Shown: positions 37,880 to 45,873, counted from the stretch's first letter. The stretch: 64,000 nt of DNA from Thermoleophilia bacterium SCSIO 60948 (GCA_021496505.1 CP053031.1:2720001-2784000), one strand, 5' to 3'. Notes: generated from the sequence alone by a model not told the origin. Translations and numbers: made by a program.

Positions 37880-38946
37880 CGGGGTGCGTCCTGGCGCAGG
37901 GCCGCCGCGCCGGTCCGCTCGAGCATCGGATCGAGCCGGTGCTGGAGGAGGAAGAGCTCGAGGTCGCGGCGCACGCGCTCGAGGCGCCCGCCGACGACGA
38001 ACGGTTGCGATCCGCACGCCCGCTCGGCCTCGGCGATGATCGACCGGGCCTCGGCCGCGATCCCGCGGCGGACGGCGATCGAGGTCGCGCGCAGACCGCC
38101 CGCGCGGCCGGCGAGGCGCCGAGCACCGTGGCCGAGCAACGCGTCGATCGTCTCCGTCGCGGCGAGGATGCGGCCCGCCGCGAGCTGCGAGAGCGGCTCC
38201 TCGGAGCGCCGCGATCGCAGGTCCTCGATGGCGGCGGCCGCGGCGGCATCGGCCATCCCGGCCCACGAGGCGGCGGTCCGCATCGCGTCGCCCGAGAACC
38301 ACGGGTCGCGGGCGATCTCGCCCGGCTCGCCGAGCACGGCGAGCAACGGAGCGCCGTCGAAGACCACGCGGTGACTCTCGGACGCCCGCATCCCGTGAGC
38401 CGCGAAGACGCCTCGATCGATCTCTGCGTCGGTCGCCTCGACGAGCGCGATCGACGGAGGGCCCGGCGCGTCGCCGCGCGCGAGGACGAGCGCGAGCTCG
38501 ACGCCACCGGCGCCCGAGCAGAAGTCCTTGGCGCCGCGCAGCACCGGGACTGCACCCGAGCGGTCGATCCACGCCGGCTCACGCGTGCCCGGCGGCGGGT
38601 CGCCACCCCAGACGCCGACGAGTGCCCCTGCCGCGATCCTGGCGAGGAGGTCCGACCGAAGCGGCTCCGGCGCCAGCAGCGCGATCCGCTCGACCCCGTT
38701 CAGGTGCCCGTCGAGGATCCGCCCGACCGACGAGTCGGCGAGCGCCGCCGAACGCACCAGCGCCCAGCGCTCGAGCGTCGCCTCGAGCGTCTCGGCGATC
38801 GGGTCCGCCGGCGCGGTGGCGCCCGCCTCGCGCAGGGCCGCGAACGCCTCGGCGGGGAAGCGCGGCGAGCGATCGAGCGCGTCGGCACCCGCAGCGATCA
38901 CGTCGAGGGCGCCGACGAGCTCGGTGTCGCGGACGAGCGCGCTCAC
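37876..38946 (-). CDS. Acyl-CoA-dehydrogenase-like protein of the glycoconjugate operon
   Basis: This is a 356-aa protein with the layout of the acyl-CoA dehydrogenase fold: an N-terminal helical domain, a middle beta domain (GAKDFCSGAGGVELALVLARG, where ordinary members have a KxWxTxA pattern), and a C-terminal helical bundle. It is shorter than typical members and its motifs are divergent. I could not identify a certain catalytic Glu, so it may bind FAD but act on an unusual substrate. The GTG start overlaps the deacetylase stop and its own stop overlaps the methyltransferase start. Such proteins recur next to GT2, deacetylase and NodS-type genes. Confidence 0.78.
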   Translation of the reverse strand: MSALVRDTELVGALDVIAAGADALDRSPRFPAEAFAALREAGATAPADPIAETLEATLERWALVRSAALADSSVGRILDGHLNGVERIALLAPEPLRSDLLARIAAGALVGVWGGDPPPGTREPAWIDRSGAVPVLRGAKDFCSGAGGVELALVLARGDAPGPPSIALVEATDAEIDRGVFAAHGMRASESHRVVFDGAPLLAVLGEPGEIARDPWFSGDAMRTAASWAGMADAAAAAAIEDLRSRRSEEPLSQLAAGRILAATETIDALLGHGARRLAGRAGGLRATSIAVRRGIAAEARSIIAEAERACGSQPFVVGGRLERVRRDLELFLLQHRLDPMLERTGAAALRQDAPR

Positions 38947-39563
38947 GGCGTGCCCTCGGCGAGCGTCGTCGGCTCGAGCCGGCGCCGGCTCGCCAGAGCC
39001 GCGAGCCGGCCGATCAGCTCGACGGTCTGCTCGCAGCCGTCGCGCCGCGCGCCCGGCCCGATGCCGTCGTGCATCAGCACCACCTCGCCGTCGGCGAGCT
39101 CCCCGCCCGGCAGCGCGGCCGCCATCTCCTCGGCGCTGTCACCGCGCCAATCGTGCGTGTCGAAGGACCAGTGCCAGAGCTCGAGCCCGAACTCCTCGGC
39201 GGCGGTCGCGCTCGCGGGGGTCTCGATCCCCCACGGCGTCCGCCAGCTCGCCGGTTCGATCCCGAGGCCCTCGAGCGCGGCGCGACCGGCGCGCGCCTCC
39301 TCGAGCACCTCGGTCTCCGAGAGCTCGCTGTGGCGGACGTGCTCGACGCAGTGCAGAGCGACCTCGTGCCCCTCGGCCGCCATCCGCTCGATCAGCCCGG
39401 GGTTCTCGAGCGCTGACCCGACGCAGCAGAAGAAGGTCGCGCGAAGCCGCTCGTGGCCGAGCGCGTCGAGAACCCGCGGCGTCCAGACGGGATCGGGTCC
39501 GTCGTCGAAGGTGAGAGCGACCCGGTCGGGTGCGGTATGTCGGCGGGGCGAGCTCAGCGGCAT
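38943..39563 (-). CDS. Polysaccharide deacetylase (NodB homology domain)
   Basis: This is a 206-aa carbohydrate esterase family 4 protein that would remove N-acetyl groups from an amino sugar. Motif 1 is TFDDGPDP (Asp20, Asp21); the metal His pair is HCVEH (near residue 68); motif 3 RTPWG is near 108; and the final motif LMHDG is near 170. There is no signal peptide or membrane helix, so it should act in the cytoplasm on a precursor rather than on the wall. It is the first gene of the operon and its stop overlaps the next start (GTGA). Confidence 0.9.
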   Translation of the reverse strand: MPLSSPRRHTAPDRVALTFDDGPDPVWTPRVLDALGHERLRATFFCCVGSALENPGLIERMAAEGHEVALHCVEHVRHSELSETEVLEEARAGRAALEGLGIEPASWRTPWGIETPASATAAEEFGLELWHWSFDTHDWRGDSAEEMAAALPGGELADGEVVLMHDGIGPGARRDGCEQTVELIGRLAALASRRRLEPTTLAEGTP

Positions 39564-39616
39564 GGCGCGATACCCGCGGCGGGCGGACGAGAAACGACCG
39601 GAGGCGGCCAGACGCG

Positions 39617-40807
39617 TCAGCTCGTAGCGGGCTCGACCGCGCGCCGCTCGGGCAGGGGCACGCTCGGGGTTCGAGCGAGGCAGATCGCGTGCATCACGAG
39701 CTGGGTCCCGTGCGGGAGCCGGATGTCCGATTCGTCGGGGCGGCCGAGCAGCTTCTCGGCCTCGGCCAGGACGCCGAGCACCGCCTCGCAGACCTCGGCC
39801 GCGCGCGAGCTCTCCTCGACGACGCAGGCGAGCTCGGCGAGCGACAGCGCCTCCGTCGGGTCACCGCCGGACGCGATCGCGGTGATCGCCGACGTCAGGT
39901 GCGAGGCGACGCGGGCGAGCACCGGATCCTCGGTCCGCGGCGAGGGCTCGCCGTCCTTGCCCACCCCCGGGGCGCGGCCGACGTCGAGCGGGCCGTCGCC
40001 GGCGAGGATCGCCTCGATGTTGCCGCGCGCGATCGCGACGAGCCCGTCGGGCGAGATGCAGGCCTCGACCGCGTAGCGCATGTGCGTCGCGAAGCTGAGC
40101 GCCGGGCGGCCATAGGGCGAATCGGAGGCCCAAACGATGCGACCGGGCGGGACGAGCGAGAACAGAGCCTCCATGTCCGCCGGGTTCCACCACGAGGTGT
40201 CGACGAAGACGTTCTCGCGGGCACCGATTTCGCGCCAGATCCAGCCGAGGTCGGAGACGGCGGCGTGAGCGAGGATCAGGCGCGCGCCGGGGTGGCGGTC
40301 GGCGAGCTCGATCGCGTGCCGCCCGAGCGCGGGGATCCCGCGACCGGCGTGGATCAGCACCGGCGCCCGCGCCTCGGATGCCAGCTCGACCACGGCGTGG
40401 ACGCCGGGCTCGTCGAGGCCGAAGCGCTCGGCGCGCGGATGGAACTTGAACCCCACGGCGCCCGCATCGAGGCAGCGGCGGGCCTCGGCGAGCGCGTCGT
40501 CGCGCGGATCGATCCGCGCGAGCGCCGCGACCCGCCCGCCCGACTCGGCCGCGGTCGCGATCGCGAAGTCGTTCGCCGCGGGGTAGCCGCCGGGCTCGTG
40601 CATCGGGAACGTCAGCGCCCGCGCGCCGATCGGGTCGAGCCCCGCGACGAGCTCGGCGGGGGTCTGCCGGTAGCCGTCGGGGTCGTTCTGGCCGATGTGC
40701 GTATGGGCATCGAACGGCCGCCGCTCGCCGGTCGTCTCGAGCATCGCGTCGGCCCAGGGCCTCGAGATCCGATCGATCTCGGCGTCGGGGTCGGGCTCGG
40801 TACTCAA
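39617..40807 (-). CDS. Amidohydrolase 2-type metal-dependent hydrolase
   Basis: This is a 396-aa protein. A TIM-barrel domain begins with FDAHTHIGQ near residue 35 and carries FKFHPRAERFG, LIHAG, LILAHAAVSDLGW and WASDSPYG, the usual metal and substrate positions of the amidohydrolase 2 family. About 100 further residues form a helical C-terminal extension of unknown role. The TTG at 40807 overlaps the aminotransferase stop (TTGA), so the two genes are coupled. The longer frame upstream runs through the aminotransferase gene and is rejected. Substrate is unknown. Confidence 0.82.
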   Translation of the reverse strand: MSTEPDPDAEIDRISRPWADAMLETTGERRPFDAHTHIGQNDPDGYRQTPAELVAGLDPIGARALTFPMHEPGGYPAANDFAIATAAESGGRVAALARIDPRDDALAEARRCLDAGAVGFKFHPRAERFGLDEPGVHAVVELASEARAPVLIHAGRGIPALGRHAIELADRHPGARLILAHAAVSDLGWIWREIGARENVFVDTSWWNPADMEALFSLVPPGRIVWASDSPYGRPALSFATHMRYAVEACISPDGLVAIARGNIEAILAGDGPLDVGRAPGVGKDGEPSPRTEDPVLARVASHLTSAITAIASGGDPTEALSLAELACVVEESSRAAEVCEAVLGVLAEAEKLLGRPDESDIRLPHGTQLVMHAICLARTPSVPLPERRAVEPATS

Positions 40808-41982
40808 CGCGGCGAACCCTCCGTCGTCCGCGTCGAGGCGACGGCGTCGGCGATCCGGCCGACGATCCGCTCGAGGATCGCCGGGGAGGTCGCGAAGTTC
40901 AGTCGCGCGAAGCCCTCCCCCTCGCGGCCGAACTGCGGGCCGGGCGACAGCGCGATCCCGGCCTCGACCAGGCAGAGCTCGGCGGGGTCGGCGCCGAGCG
41001 CGAGGCCGCGCATGTCGAGCCAGGCGAGGAAGCTCGCGTCCGGCGGCCGGTAGCGGACGTCCGGGAGTCGCTCGGCGAGCAGGTCCGCGAGCCGGCGGCG
41101 GTTCTCGTCGAGAACCGCGATGACCGCGTCGAGCCACTCGTCGCCGGCGTCGAACGCGGCGACGCTGGCGATCACGCCGAGGTGTCCGACGTGACGCGCG
41201 ACCGACCCGATGCGCTCGAGCCGCTCACGCGCGGGACCGTCCGCCGCAACGGCGACGGCGCACTTCAGACCGGCGACGTTGAAGGCCTTGGAAGCCGAGC
41301 TCAGCACCACCCCGCGGCGCGCGGCGGCCTCCGAGACGGTCGTGAACGCGTGATGCTCGGACCCGGGCATCAGGAGGGGCGCGTGGATCTCGTCGGAGAT
41401 CACCCAGGCGTCGTGGGACTCAGCGAGCTCGGCGAGCCGGACGAGGTCGTCTCGCGGGACCACCCGGCCGACCGGATTGTGCGGAGAGCACAGGATCACG
41501 ACCCGCGCGCCCGAGGCCAGCTCGGCTTCGATCGCATCGAGGTCGAGGTCCCCGGAGGAGTCGAGGGGAACCTGGATCAACGGGCTCCCGGCCTCCGGCA
41601 CGACCTCGAAGAAGGGGTGGTAGACCGGCGTCGTGATGATCGTCCCGCCGGCGTCAGGATCGAGGACGCGGACGAGCTCGGTGACCCCGACGACGACGTC
41701 GGAGACCGCGATCACCGAACCCGGATCGAGCTCCCAGCCGAGCCGCCTGGACGCGAAGCGGGCGAACGAGCCGCCGAGGTCGCTCGCGTCGGGAAACGCG
41801 TAGCCGGCGTCATCGCGATCGACCGCCGCCCTGAGCGCATCGCGCACCGGATCGGCGAGCGGGAAATCCATCTCGGCGACCCAGGCGGGGAGGGCGTCTC
41901 CGTAGTACGCCCACTTGGCGCTGGTGCGCTCGCGGAGCCTCGCCTCGTCGAGATCGATCAGCCGGGAGCGGTCGAACACCAT
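40804..41982 (-). CDS. MalY/PatB-type PLP-dependent aminotransferase or C-S lyase
   Basis: This is a 392-aa fold-type I PLP enzyme. The N-terminus RTSAKWAYYGDALPAWVAEMDFPLADPV is typical of the MalY/PatB group (cystathionine beta-lyase or C-S lyase). CSPHNPVGRV and WVISDEIHAPL place the PLP Asp, SSASKAFNVAGLKCA the Schiff-base Lys, and ARLNFATS the carboxylate-binding Arg. The ATG at 41982 follows TAGCGT closely (5 nt); GTG as second codon gives 8 nt. It is coupled to the amidohydrolase downstream. Confidence 0.88.
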   Translation of the reverse strand: MVFDRSRLIDLDEARLRERTSAKWAYYGDALPAWVAEMDFPLADPVRDALRAAVDRDDAGYAFPDASDLGGSFARFASRRLGWELDPGSVIAVSDVVVGVTELVRVLDPDAGGTIITTPVYHPFFEVVPEAGSPLIQVPLDSSGDLDLDAIEAELASGARVVILCSPHNPVGRVVPRDDLVRLAELAESHDAWVISDEIHAPLLMPGSEHHAFTTVSEAAARRGVVLSSASKAFNVAGLKCAVAVAADGPARERLERIGSVARHVGHLGVIASVAAFDAGDEWLDAVIAVLDENRRRLADLLAERLPDVRYRPPDASFLAWLDMRGLALGADPAELCLVEAGIALSPGPQFGREGEGFARLNFATSPAILERIVGRIADAVASTRTTEGSPR

Positions 41983-42043
41983 CGCCGACGCTACCGGTCG
42001 CGGAGCGGCGGGCAGGCCGGAGCCCGCCCGCGCCCGCGTTCGG

Positions 42044-42325
42044 CTACTTCTTCTTGCCGCCGATCCCGACTCGGCTGGCGACCGACTTGCCGGCCGAGAC
42101 CGCGGCGTCACCGGCCGACTTCGCCGCCGAGACGGCGCCCCCGGCCGCGCTCGAAGCCGTGTTCTTGGCCTTGCCGAGGTTCGAGGCGGCCTCGTTCTGC
42201 TTGCGCGACGCGGCGGCCTTGCGGGCGTTGTCGGTGTTCTTCGCCTTCGCCTTGGCCTGGTTGGCCTTGCGGGTCGCGGCGGCCTTCTTCGCGGCAGCTG
42301 AGCGCTGTGCCTTGGTCTGAGCCAT
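42044..42325 (-). CDS. Histone H1-like Lys/Ala-rich protein
   Basis: This is a 93-aa strongly basic protein made almost only of Lys, Ala, Arg, Asn, Gln and Ser. Repeats of the AAKKAAATRKA and ARKAAASRK kind resemble eukaryotic H1 tails and bacterial H1-like proteins. The middle and C-terminal parts are Ala/Ser/Gly-rich and end in GGKKK. It probably binds nucleic acid or is a stress-related structural protein. A GGAGGGA site lies about 10 nt upstream of the ATG. Low-complexity composition limits certainty about homology. Confidence 0.72.
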   Translation of the reverse strand: MAQTKAQRSAAAKKAAATRKANQAKAKAKNTDNARKAAASRKQNEAASNLGKAKNTASSAAGGAVSAAKSAGDAAVSAGKSVASRVGIGGKKK

Positions 42326-42456
42326 CTGGCCTATCCCTCCATCGTTTTGATCGATTCAAGGAACGGGCCTCACGGCCCGGACTTGTCGTCAGGCCCGAAC
42401 ACTTCCCGGCCTCCCTCGAATTAACCTCCAAATTCGCCCCTTCGCGGCACGAGGAG

Positions 42457-43299
42457 ATGAGCGCCTTCCCTGACGAGAATTCAGCCTCCGGGAACCGGAT
42501 CTGCGTGACCTGCGGAGTCGCCCAGCCCGTCGCGGCCGCGCTCGACGGCGAGTGCCGGACGTGTCTCGACGAGCGCCAGTGGGTGCCGGCGGAGGGGCAG
42601 CTGTGGACGACGCACGCCGAGCTCGCCGAGGACCACTCCAGCGAGTTCGCGGAGATCGAGCCGGGCCTCGTCGAGATCCGGACCGATCCCGGGTTCGCCA
42701 TCGGCCAGCGGGCGCTGCACGTCGGGCCGGAGCGGCTGCTCTGGGACTGCGTCAGCCTCGCCGACGAGGCGAGCGCCGAGCGCGTCGAGGAGCTCGGCGG
42801 CGTCGACGTGATCGCGATCAGCCACCCACACTTCCACGCCTCGATGAACCGCTGGGCCGAGTTGCTCGACGCGCGCATCCTGCTCCACGCCGCCGACCGC
42901 GAGCACGTCCTCGATCCGGGGCCGCGGATCGAGCTCTGGGACGGCGAGCGGCTCGAGCTCGGGTCGGACGGGCTCGAGCTCGTACGACTCGGCGGGCACT
43001 TCTCCGGCGCCACCGTCTGCCTGTGGCCCGCGGGCGCCGAGGGCCGCGGCTCGCTGCTCTGCTCGGACGTGATCCAGCTCGTCAACGACCCCGGCTGGGT
43101 CTCGTTCATGCGCAGCTACCCGAACCTGATCCCGCTGCCCGCGCGCGGGGTCGAACGGATCGCCGCGCGCGCCGCCGAGCTCGGGTTCGACCGCCTGCAC
43201 GGCGGCTGGAGCGAGAAGACGATCGAGCACGGCGGCCGCGAGGCGGTGGCGCGCTCGGCACGGCGCTACGTCGAGGCGCTCGGCGAGACCGGCGACTGA
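42457..43299 (+). CDS. MBL-fold hydrolase with N-terminal zinc ribbon
   Basis: This is a 280-aa protein. Residues about 15-40 hold a CVTCG...CRTC zinc-ribbon-like pair. The MBL-like domain has SHPHFHASMNRWAELL in place of the classical HxHxDH, followed by LHAADREHV, LGGHFSGATV and LLCSDVIQL. The family therefore keeps the fold, but its metal site differs from classical hydrolases. The ATG at 42457 is the only sensible start, although GAGGAG abuts it with no spacing. The next gene starts 33 nt downstream with its own -10-like box. Function is unknown. Confidence 0.82.
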   Translation: MSAFPDENSASGNRICVTCGVAQPVAAALDGECRTCLDERQWVPAEGQLWTTHAELAEDHSSEFAEIEPGLVEIRTDPGFAIGQRALHVGPERLLWDCVSLADEASAERVEELGGVDVIAISHPHFHASMNRWAELLDARILLHAADREHVLDPGPRIELWDGERLELGSDGLELVRLGGHFSGATVCLWPAGAEGRGSLLCSDVIQLVNDPGWVSFMRSYPNLIPLPARGVERIAARAAELGFDRLHGGWSEKTIEHGGREAVARSARRYVEALGETGD

Positions 43300-43319
43300 C
43301 GGGCATCGACACTCAGGGA

Positions 43320-43325
43320 TACCCT
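43320..43325 (+). promoter_or_regulatory. Leaderless-type -10 box (TACCCT)
   Basis: TACCCT is followed by 7 nt and the ATG at 43333. Confidence 0.5.
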
Positions 43326-43332
43326 GCCGTCG

Positions 43333-43629
43333 ATGGGCTTCCTCGACCGGCTGCGCAACCTCTCGACCCAGGCGACCGGCCCACAGCACCCCGATGGCGA
43401 GGCGGAGCTAGTGGTCGGCGATGCGAGCTACGACGGCTGGGACATCGTCCAGGACTTCGGCGAGCTCGAGACGGCGCGCGCCTTCCGCCAGTCGCTGACC
43501 GATCGCGGCCAGCGAGCGATCCTGACGAGCGACTGGCCGCTCGACGAGTTCGGGCGCGGCGACATCTCGCTCCGCGTCCCGCCGGGACAGGGCACGGACG
43601 CCGAGGAGATGCTCGAGGACCCCGAGTGA
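43333..43629 (+). CDS. Orphan 98-aa protein coupled to an exonuclease gene
   Basis: I do not recognise a family. The protein is acidic, begins MGFLDRLRNLSTQATG, and has a central region with IVQDFGELETARAFRQSLTDRGQ that suggests a small alpha/beta domain, then a disordered acidic tail. There is no signal peptide or membrane helix. The start follows TACCCT by 7 nt. Its stop overlaps the GTG of the 5'-3' exonuclease gene (GTGA), so the two are translated together and may act together (inference). Confidence 0.75.
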   Translation: MGFLDRLRNLSTQATGPQHPDGEAELVVGDASYDGWDIVQDFGELETARAFRQSLTDRGQRAILTSDWPLDEFGRGDISLRVPPGQGTDAEEMLEDPE

Positions 43630-44495
43630 GCGGGCCGCTGCTCGCGGTCGACGCGCCGTCGCTGCTCTACCGCGCGTTCTTCGCCCTCCCCGACTCGATC
43701 ACCGACGACGAGAAGCGTCCGGTCAACGCGCTGCTCGGCTCGGCCAACCTGATCCTCGCCGAGGCCGCCGCGCACTCGCCGCGCGCCGTCTGCCTCTGCT
43801 TCGGCGCCGAGGCCGCCGCGTACCGGACCGAGCTGCTCGGCAGCTACCACGCCGACCGCCCCGAGATGCCCGAGGGGCTGGCCTCGCAGTGGGAGCGCTC
43901 GGAGGCCTTCTACTCCGGGTTCGGCTGGCACGTCCTGCGCCACCCGACGCTCGAGGCCGACGACCTGCTCGGCACCCTCGCCGACCTCGAGACCACGGCC
44001 GGCGGCGAGGCGCTGCTCCTGACCGGCGACCGCGACATGTTCCAGTGCGCCTCCGACAGCGTCCGCGTGCTCTACGTCTCCACCGGGACCCGCGGCGGAA
44101 CCGCGATGGGACCCGACGAGGTCCGCGCGAAGTACGGGATTGACCCCGAGCAGGTGCCTGACTTCATCGCGCTGCGCGGCGACCCCTCCGACGGCATCCC
44201 CGGCGCGAAGGGCGTCGGCGAGAAGACCGCCGCCGAGCTGCTCCGCACCCACGGCTCGCTCGAGGCGATCCTCGAAGGGGCGATCCGAGAGCGCCGCCCG
44301 AAGCTCCGCACGACGCTGATCGAGATGGCCGACGAGCTGCGTGAGTTCAAGCGCATCGCGACGCTCCAGGATGCCGAGCTCGATCTACCGGCCGACGCAC
44401 CGACCGACGACTCGCGCGCCGCGGCGACGGCGCGCGAGTTCGGGATGAACCGGCTCGCCGACCGGCTCGAGTCTGGTTCCTGGCGCGAGGGTTGA
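43626..44495 (+). CDS. Stand-alone 5'-3' exonuclease (PolA N-domain/FEN-like)
   Basis: This is a 289-aa flap-endonuclease-like protein without a polymerase part. The N-terminal metal Asp is in LLAVDAPSLLYRAFF, further acidic residues are in LEADDLLGTLA and LLTGDRDMFQ, and the DNA-binding helix-hairpin-helix is in DPSDGIPGAKGVGEKTAAELL near residue 190. This set matches the 5' nuclease domain of DNA polymerase I, acting on flaps or RNA primers. The GTG start overlaps the stop of the 98-aa gene. Its 3' end lies in the stem of a long hairpin shared with the convergent GNAT gene. Confidence 0.92.
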   Translation: MSGPLLAVDAPSLLYRAFFALPDSITDDEKRPVNALLGSANLILAEAAAHSPRAVCLCFGAEAAAYRTELLGSYHADRPEMPEGLASQWERSEAFYSGFGWHVLRHPTLEADDLLGTLADLETTAGGEALLLTGDRDMFQCASDSVRVLYVSTGTRGGTAMGPDEVRAKYGIDPEQVPDFIALRGDPSDGIPGAKGVGEKTAAELLRTHGSLEAILEGAIRERRPKLRTTLIEMADELREFKRIATLQDAELDLPADAPTDDSRAAATAREFGMNRLADRLESGSWREG

Positions 44496-44515
44496 CCGGG
44501 CGCGGTCAGCCCTCG
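44486..44515. terminator. Convergent hairpin spanning two gene ends
   Basis: CGAGGGTTGACC (44486-44497) pairs with GGTCAGCCCTCG (44504-44515) through 12 bp with one G-U pair and the loop GGGCGC. The exonuclease stop (44493-44495) lies in one arm, and the last codons of the GNAT gene (stop at 44506-44508) lie in the other. Confidence 0.6.
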
Positions 44516-45060
44516 AGCCGCTGCGGGCCGATCGGATCGGCGGGCTCGCCGTCCTCCTCGGGACCGAGGCGAAGCTGCCACCAGGAGACGTCGCGCCAGG
44601 CGCCGTGCTTCCAGCCGATCGCGCGGTAGACGCCGATCGACTCGAAGCCGAGCGCGCGGTGGAGGCCGATCGAGGCGTCGTTCGGCACGGTGATCCCGGC
44701 GCAGGCGATCCGCAGGCCTTGGCGCCGGAGCAGACCGAACAGGGCCTCATACAGCGCCCGGCCGACCCCGCCGCGCTTCGCCCGCCCATCGACGTAAACC
44801 GACACGTCGACGGCCCAGCGGTAGGCGGTGCGGGTCCGGTGCTGACCGGCGTAGGCGAAACCCGTCACACCGGCCTCGTCCTCGGAGACCAGCCAGGCAT
44901 AGCTCGCGTTCGCGACCTCGATCCGGCGCGCGATCTCCTCAGCGTCAGGAGCGTCGTCCTCGAACGAGATCGCGCTGTCGGAGACGTAGGGGGCATAGAT
45001 CCGCGCGCACGCCGCGGCATCGGGACCCGGTTCGGCGTGCCTGATCGTGAACTCGGCCAA
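44506..45060 (-). CDS. GNAT N-acetyltransferase, phosphinothricin acetyltransferase-like
   Basis: This is a 184-aa acetyltransferase of the Pat/Bar-like group. SISFEDDAPDAEEIARRI near the N-terminus, GFAYAGQHRTRTAYRW, VSVYVDGRAKRGGVGRALYEAL (acetyl-CoA loop) and LHRALGFESIGVYRAIGWKHGAWRDVSWWQL all match this group, which acetylates small amines such as phosphinothricin or methionine sulfone. The TTG at 45060 is chosen because TAGTCT lies exactly 7 nt upstream. The natural substrate is unknown. Confidence 0.87.
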   Translation of the reverse strand: MAEFTIRHAEPGPDAAACARIYAPYVSDSAISFEDDAPDAEEIARRIEVANASYAWLVSEDEAGVTGFAYAGQHRTRTAYRWAVDVSVYVDGRAKRGGVGRALYEALFGLLRRQGLRIACAGITVPNDASIGLHRALGFESIGVYRAIGWKHGAWRDVSWWQLRLGPEEDGEPADPIGPQRLEG

Positions 45061-45067
45061 GCGCGCG

Positions 45068-45073
45068 AGACTA
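45068..45073 (-). promoter_or_regulatory. Leaderless-type -10 box (TAGTCT) for the GNAT gene
   Basis: On the minus strand TAGTCT is followed by 7 nt and the TTG at 45060. Confidence 0.5.
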
Positions 45074-45126
45074 GCCAGCCGGAGCCCGGCGCGAGGCGAC
45101 GGCCGGGGCGAGCCTTGAGGTCCGTT

Positions 45127-45132
45127 TAAGGT
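45127..45132 (+). promoter_or_regulatory. Leaderless-type -10 box (TAAGGT)
   Basis: TAAGGT is followed by 9 nt and the ATG at 45142. Confidence 0.45.
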
Positions 45133-45141
45133 ACGGCGCCG

Positions 45142-45753
45142 ATGCCTTCGCCACCAAAGACCGTCGATGAGTCCCCGCTCGGCTTCACCTGGGTGATGGA
45201 TGAGGAGATGGGCCGCGGCTGCCATGCGCTGGCCGAGGGCGGCCAGGTCTGGCTGATCGACCCGGTCGACTTCGACGGGCTCGAGGAGAAGGTCAGGAAG
45301 CTCGGCGAGCCGGCGGCCGTGATCCAGCTCCTCGATCGCCACTGGCGCGACTGCAAAGAGCTCTCGGAGCGCTGGGGCGTGCCGCATCACCGAACGCCGG
45401 ACGAGCTGCCCGGCACCCCGTTCGAGGTGATCAAGGTCCTCAACCTCCCCGTCTGGCGCGAGCGCGCCCTGTGGTGGGCCGATCGCCAGGCGCTCGTCGT
45501 CGCTGAGGTCGTCGGCACGAACGCGCTGTTCACCGGCGGATCGGACCGCGCCGCCGGGATCCACCCGATGCTTCGCGTGAGGCCCCCGCGGATCCTCCGC
45601 GGCCGCTCGCCCCAGCACCTGCTGATGGGCCACGGCGACCCGATCCACGGCCCCGAAGCGACCGACGCGCTCGAGCTCGCCTATGCGCGCTCGCGCAAGG
45701 ACATCCCGCGCGTCATCCGCAACATGCCCGGGCCGCTCAGCCGCTACTTCTAG
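45142..45753 (+). CDS. MBL-like protein with degenerate metal site
   Basis: This 203-aa protein seems to keep the outline of a metallo-beta-lactamase fold: WLIDPVDFDGLEEKVRKLG near the N-terminus, VIQLLDRHWRDCKEL where HxHxDH would stand, LVVAEVVGT where the active-site Asp strand would be, and a final LLMGHGDPIHG. Only some metal ligands remain, so it may be a non-enzymatic relative. There is no signal peptide. The start lies 9 nt after TAAGGT. Assignment to the fold is inference from motif order. Confidence 0.65.
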   Translation: MPSPPKTVDESPLGFTWVMDEEMGRGCHALAEGGQVWLIDPVDFDGLEEKVRKLGEPAAVIQLLDRHWRDCKELSERWGVPHHRTPDELPGTPFEVIKVLNLPVWRERALWWADRQALVVAEVVGTNALFTGGSDRAAGIHPMLRVRPPRILRGRSPQHLLMGHGDPIHGPEATDALELAYARSRKDIPRVIRNMPGPLSRYF

Positions 45754-45771
45754 GCCGCTCCCGCCTCGCAG

Positions 45772-45810
45772 ACGCGCGAAGGGCGGCCCCTGCAAGACCG
45801 CCCCACGCGT
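45772..45810. terminator. Composite hairpin between convergent genes
   Basis: ACGCG (45772-45776) and GGGCGG (45781-45786) pair with CCGCCC (45798-45803) and CGCGT (45806-45810), giving a two-part stem with small internal loops. It lies 19 nt after the 45753 stop and 64 nt before the csbD stop. Confidence 0.45.
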
Positions 45811-45873
45811 GAGTCCGGCCGGGATCCGTCCGCGGCCGTCAGATCTCCGGCGCGGCGCGCCGGTCGGCTCGGA

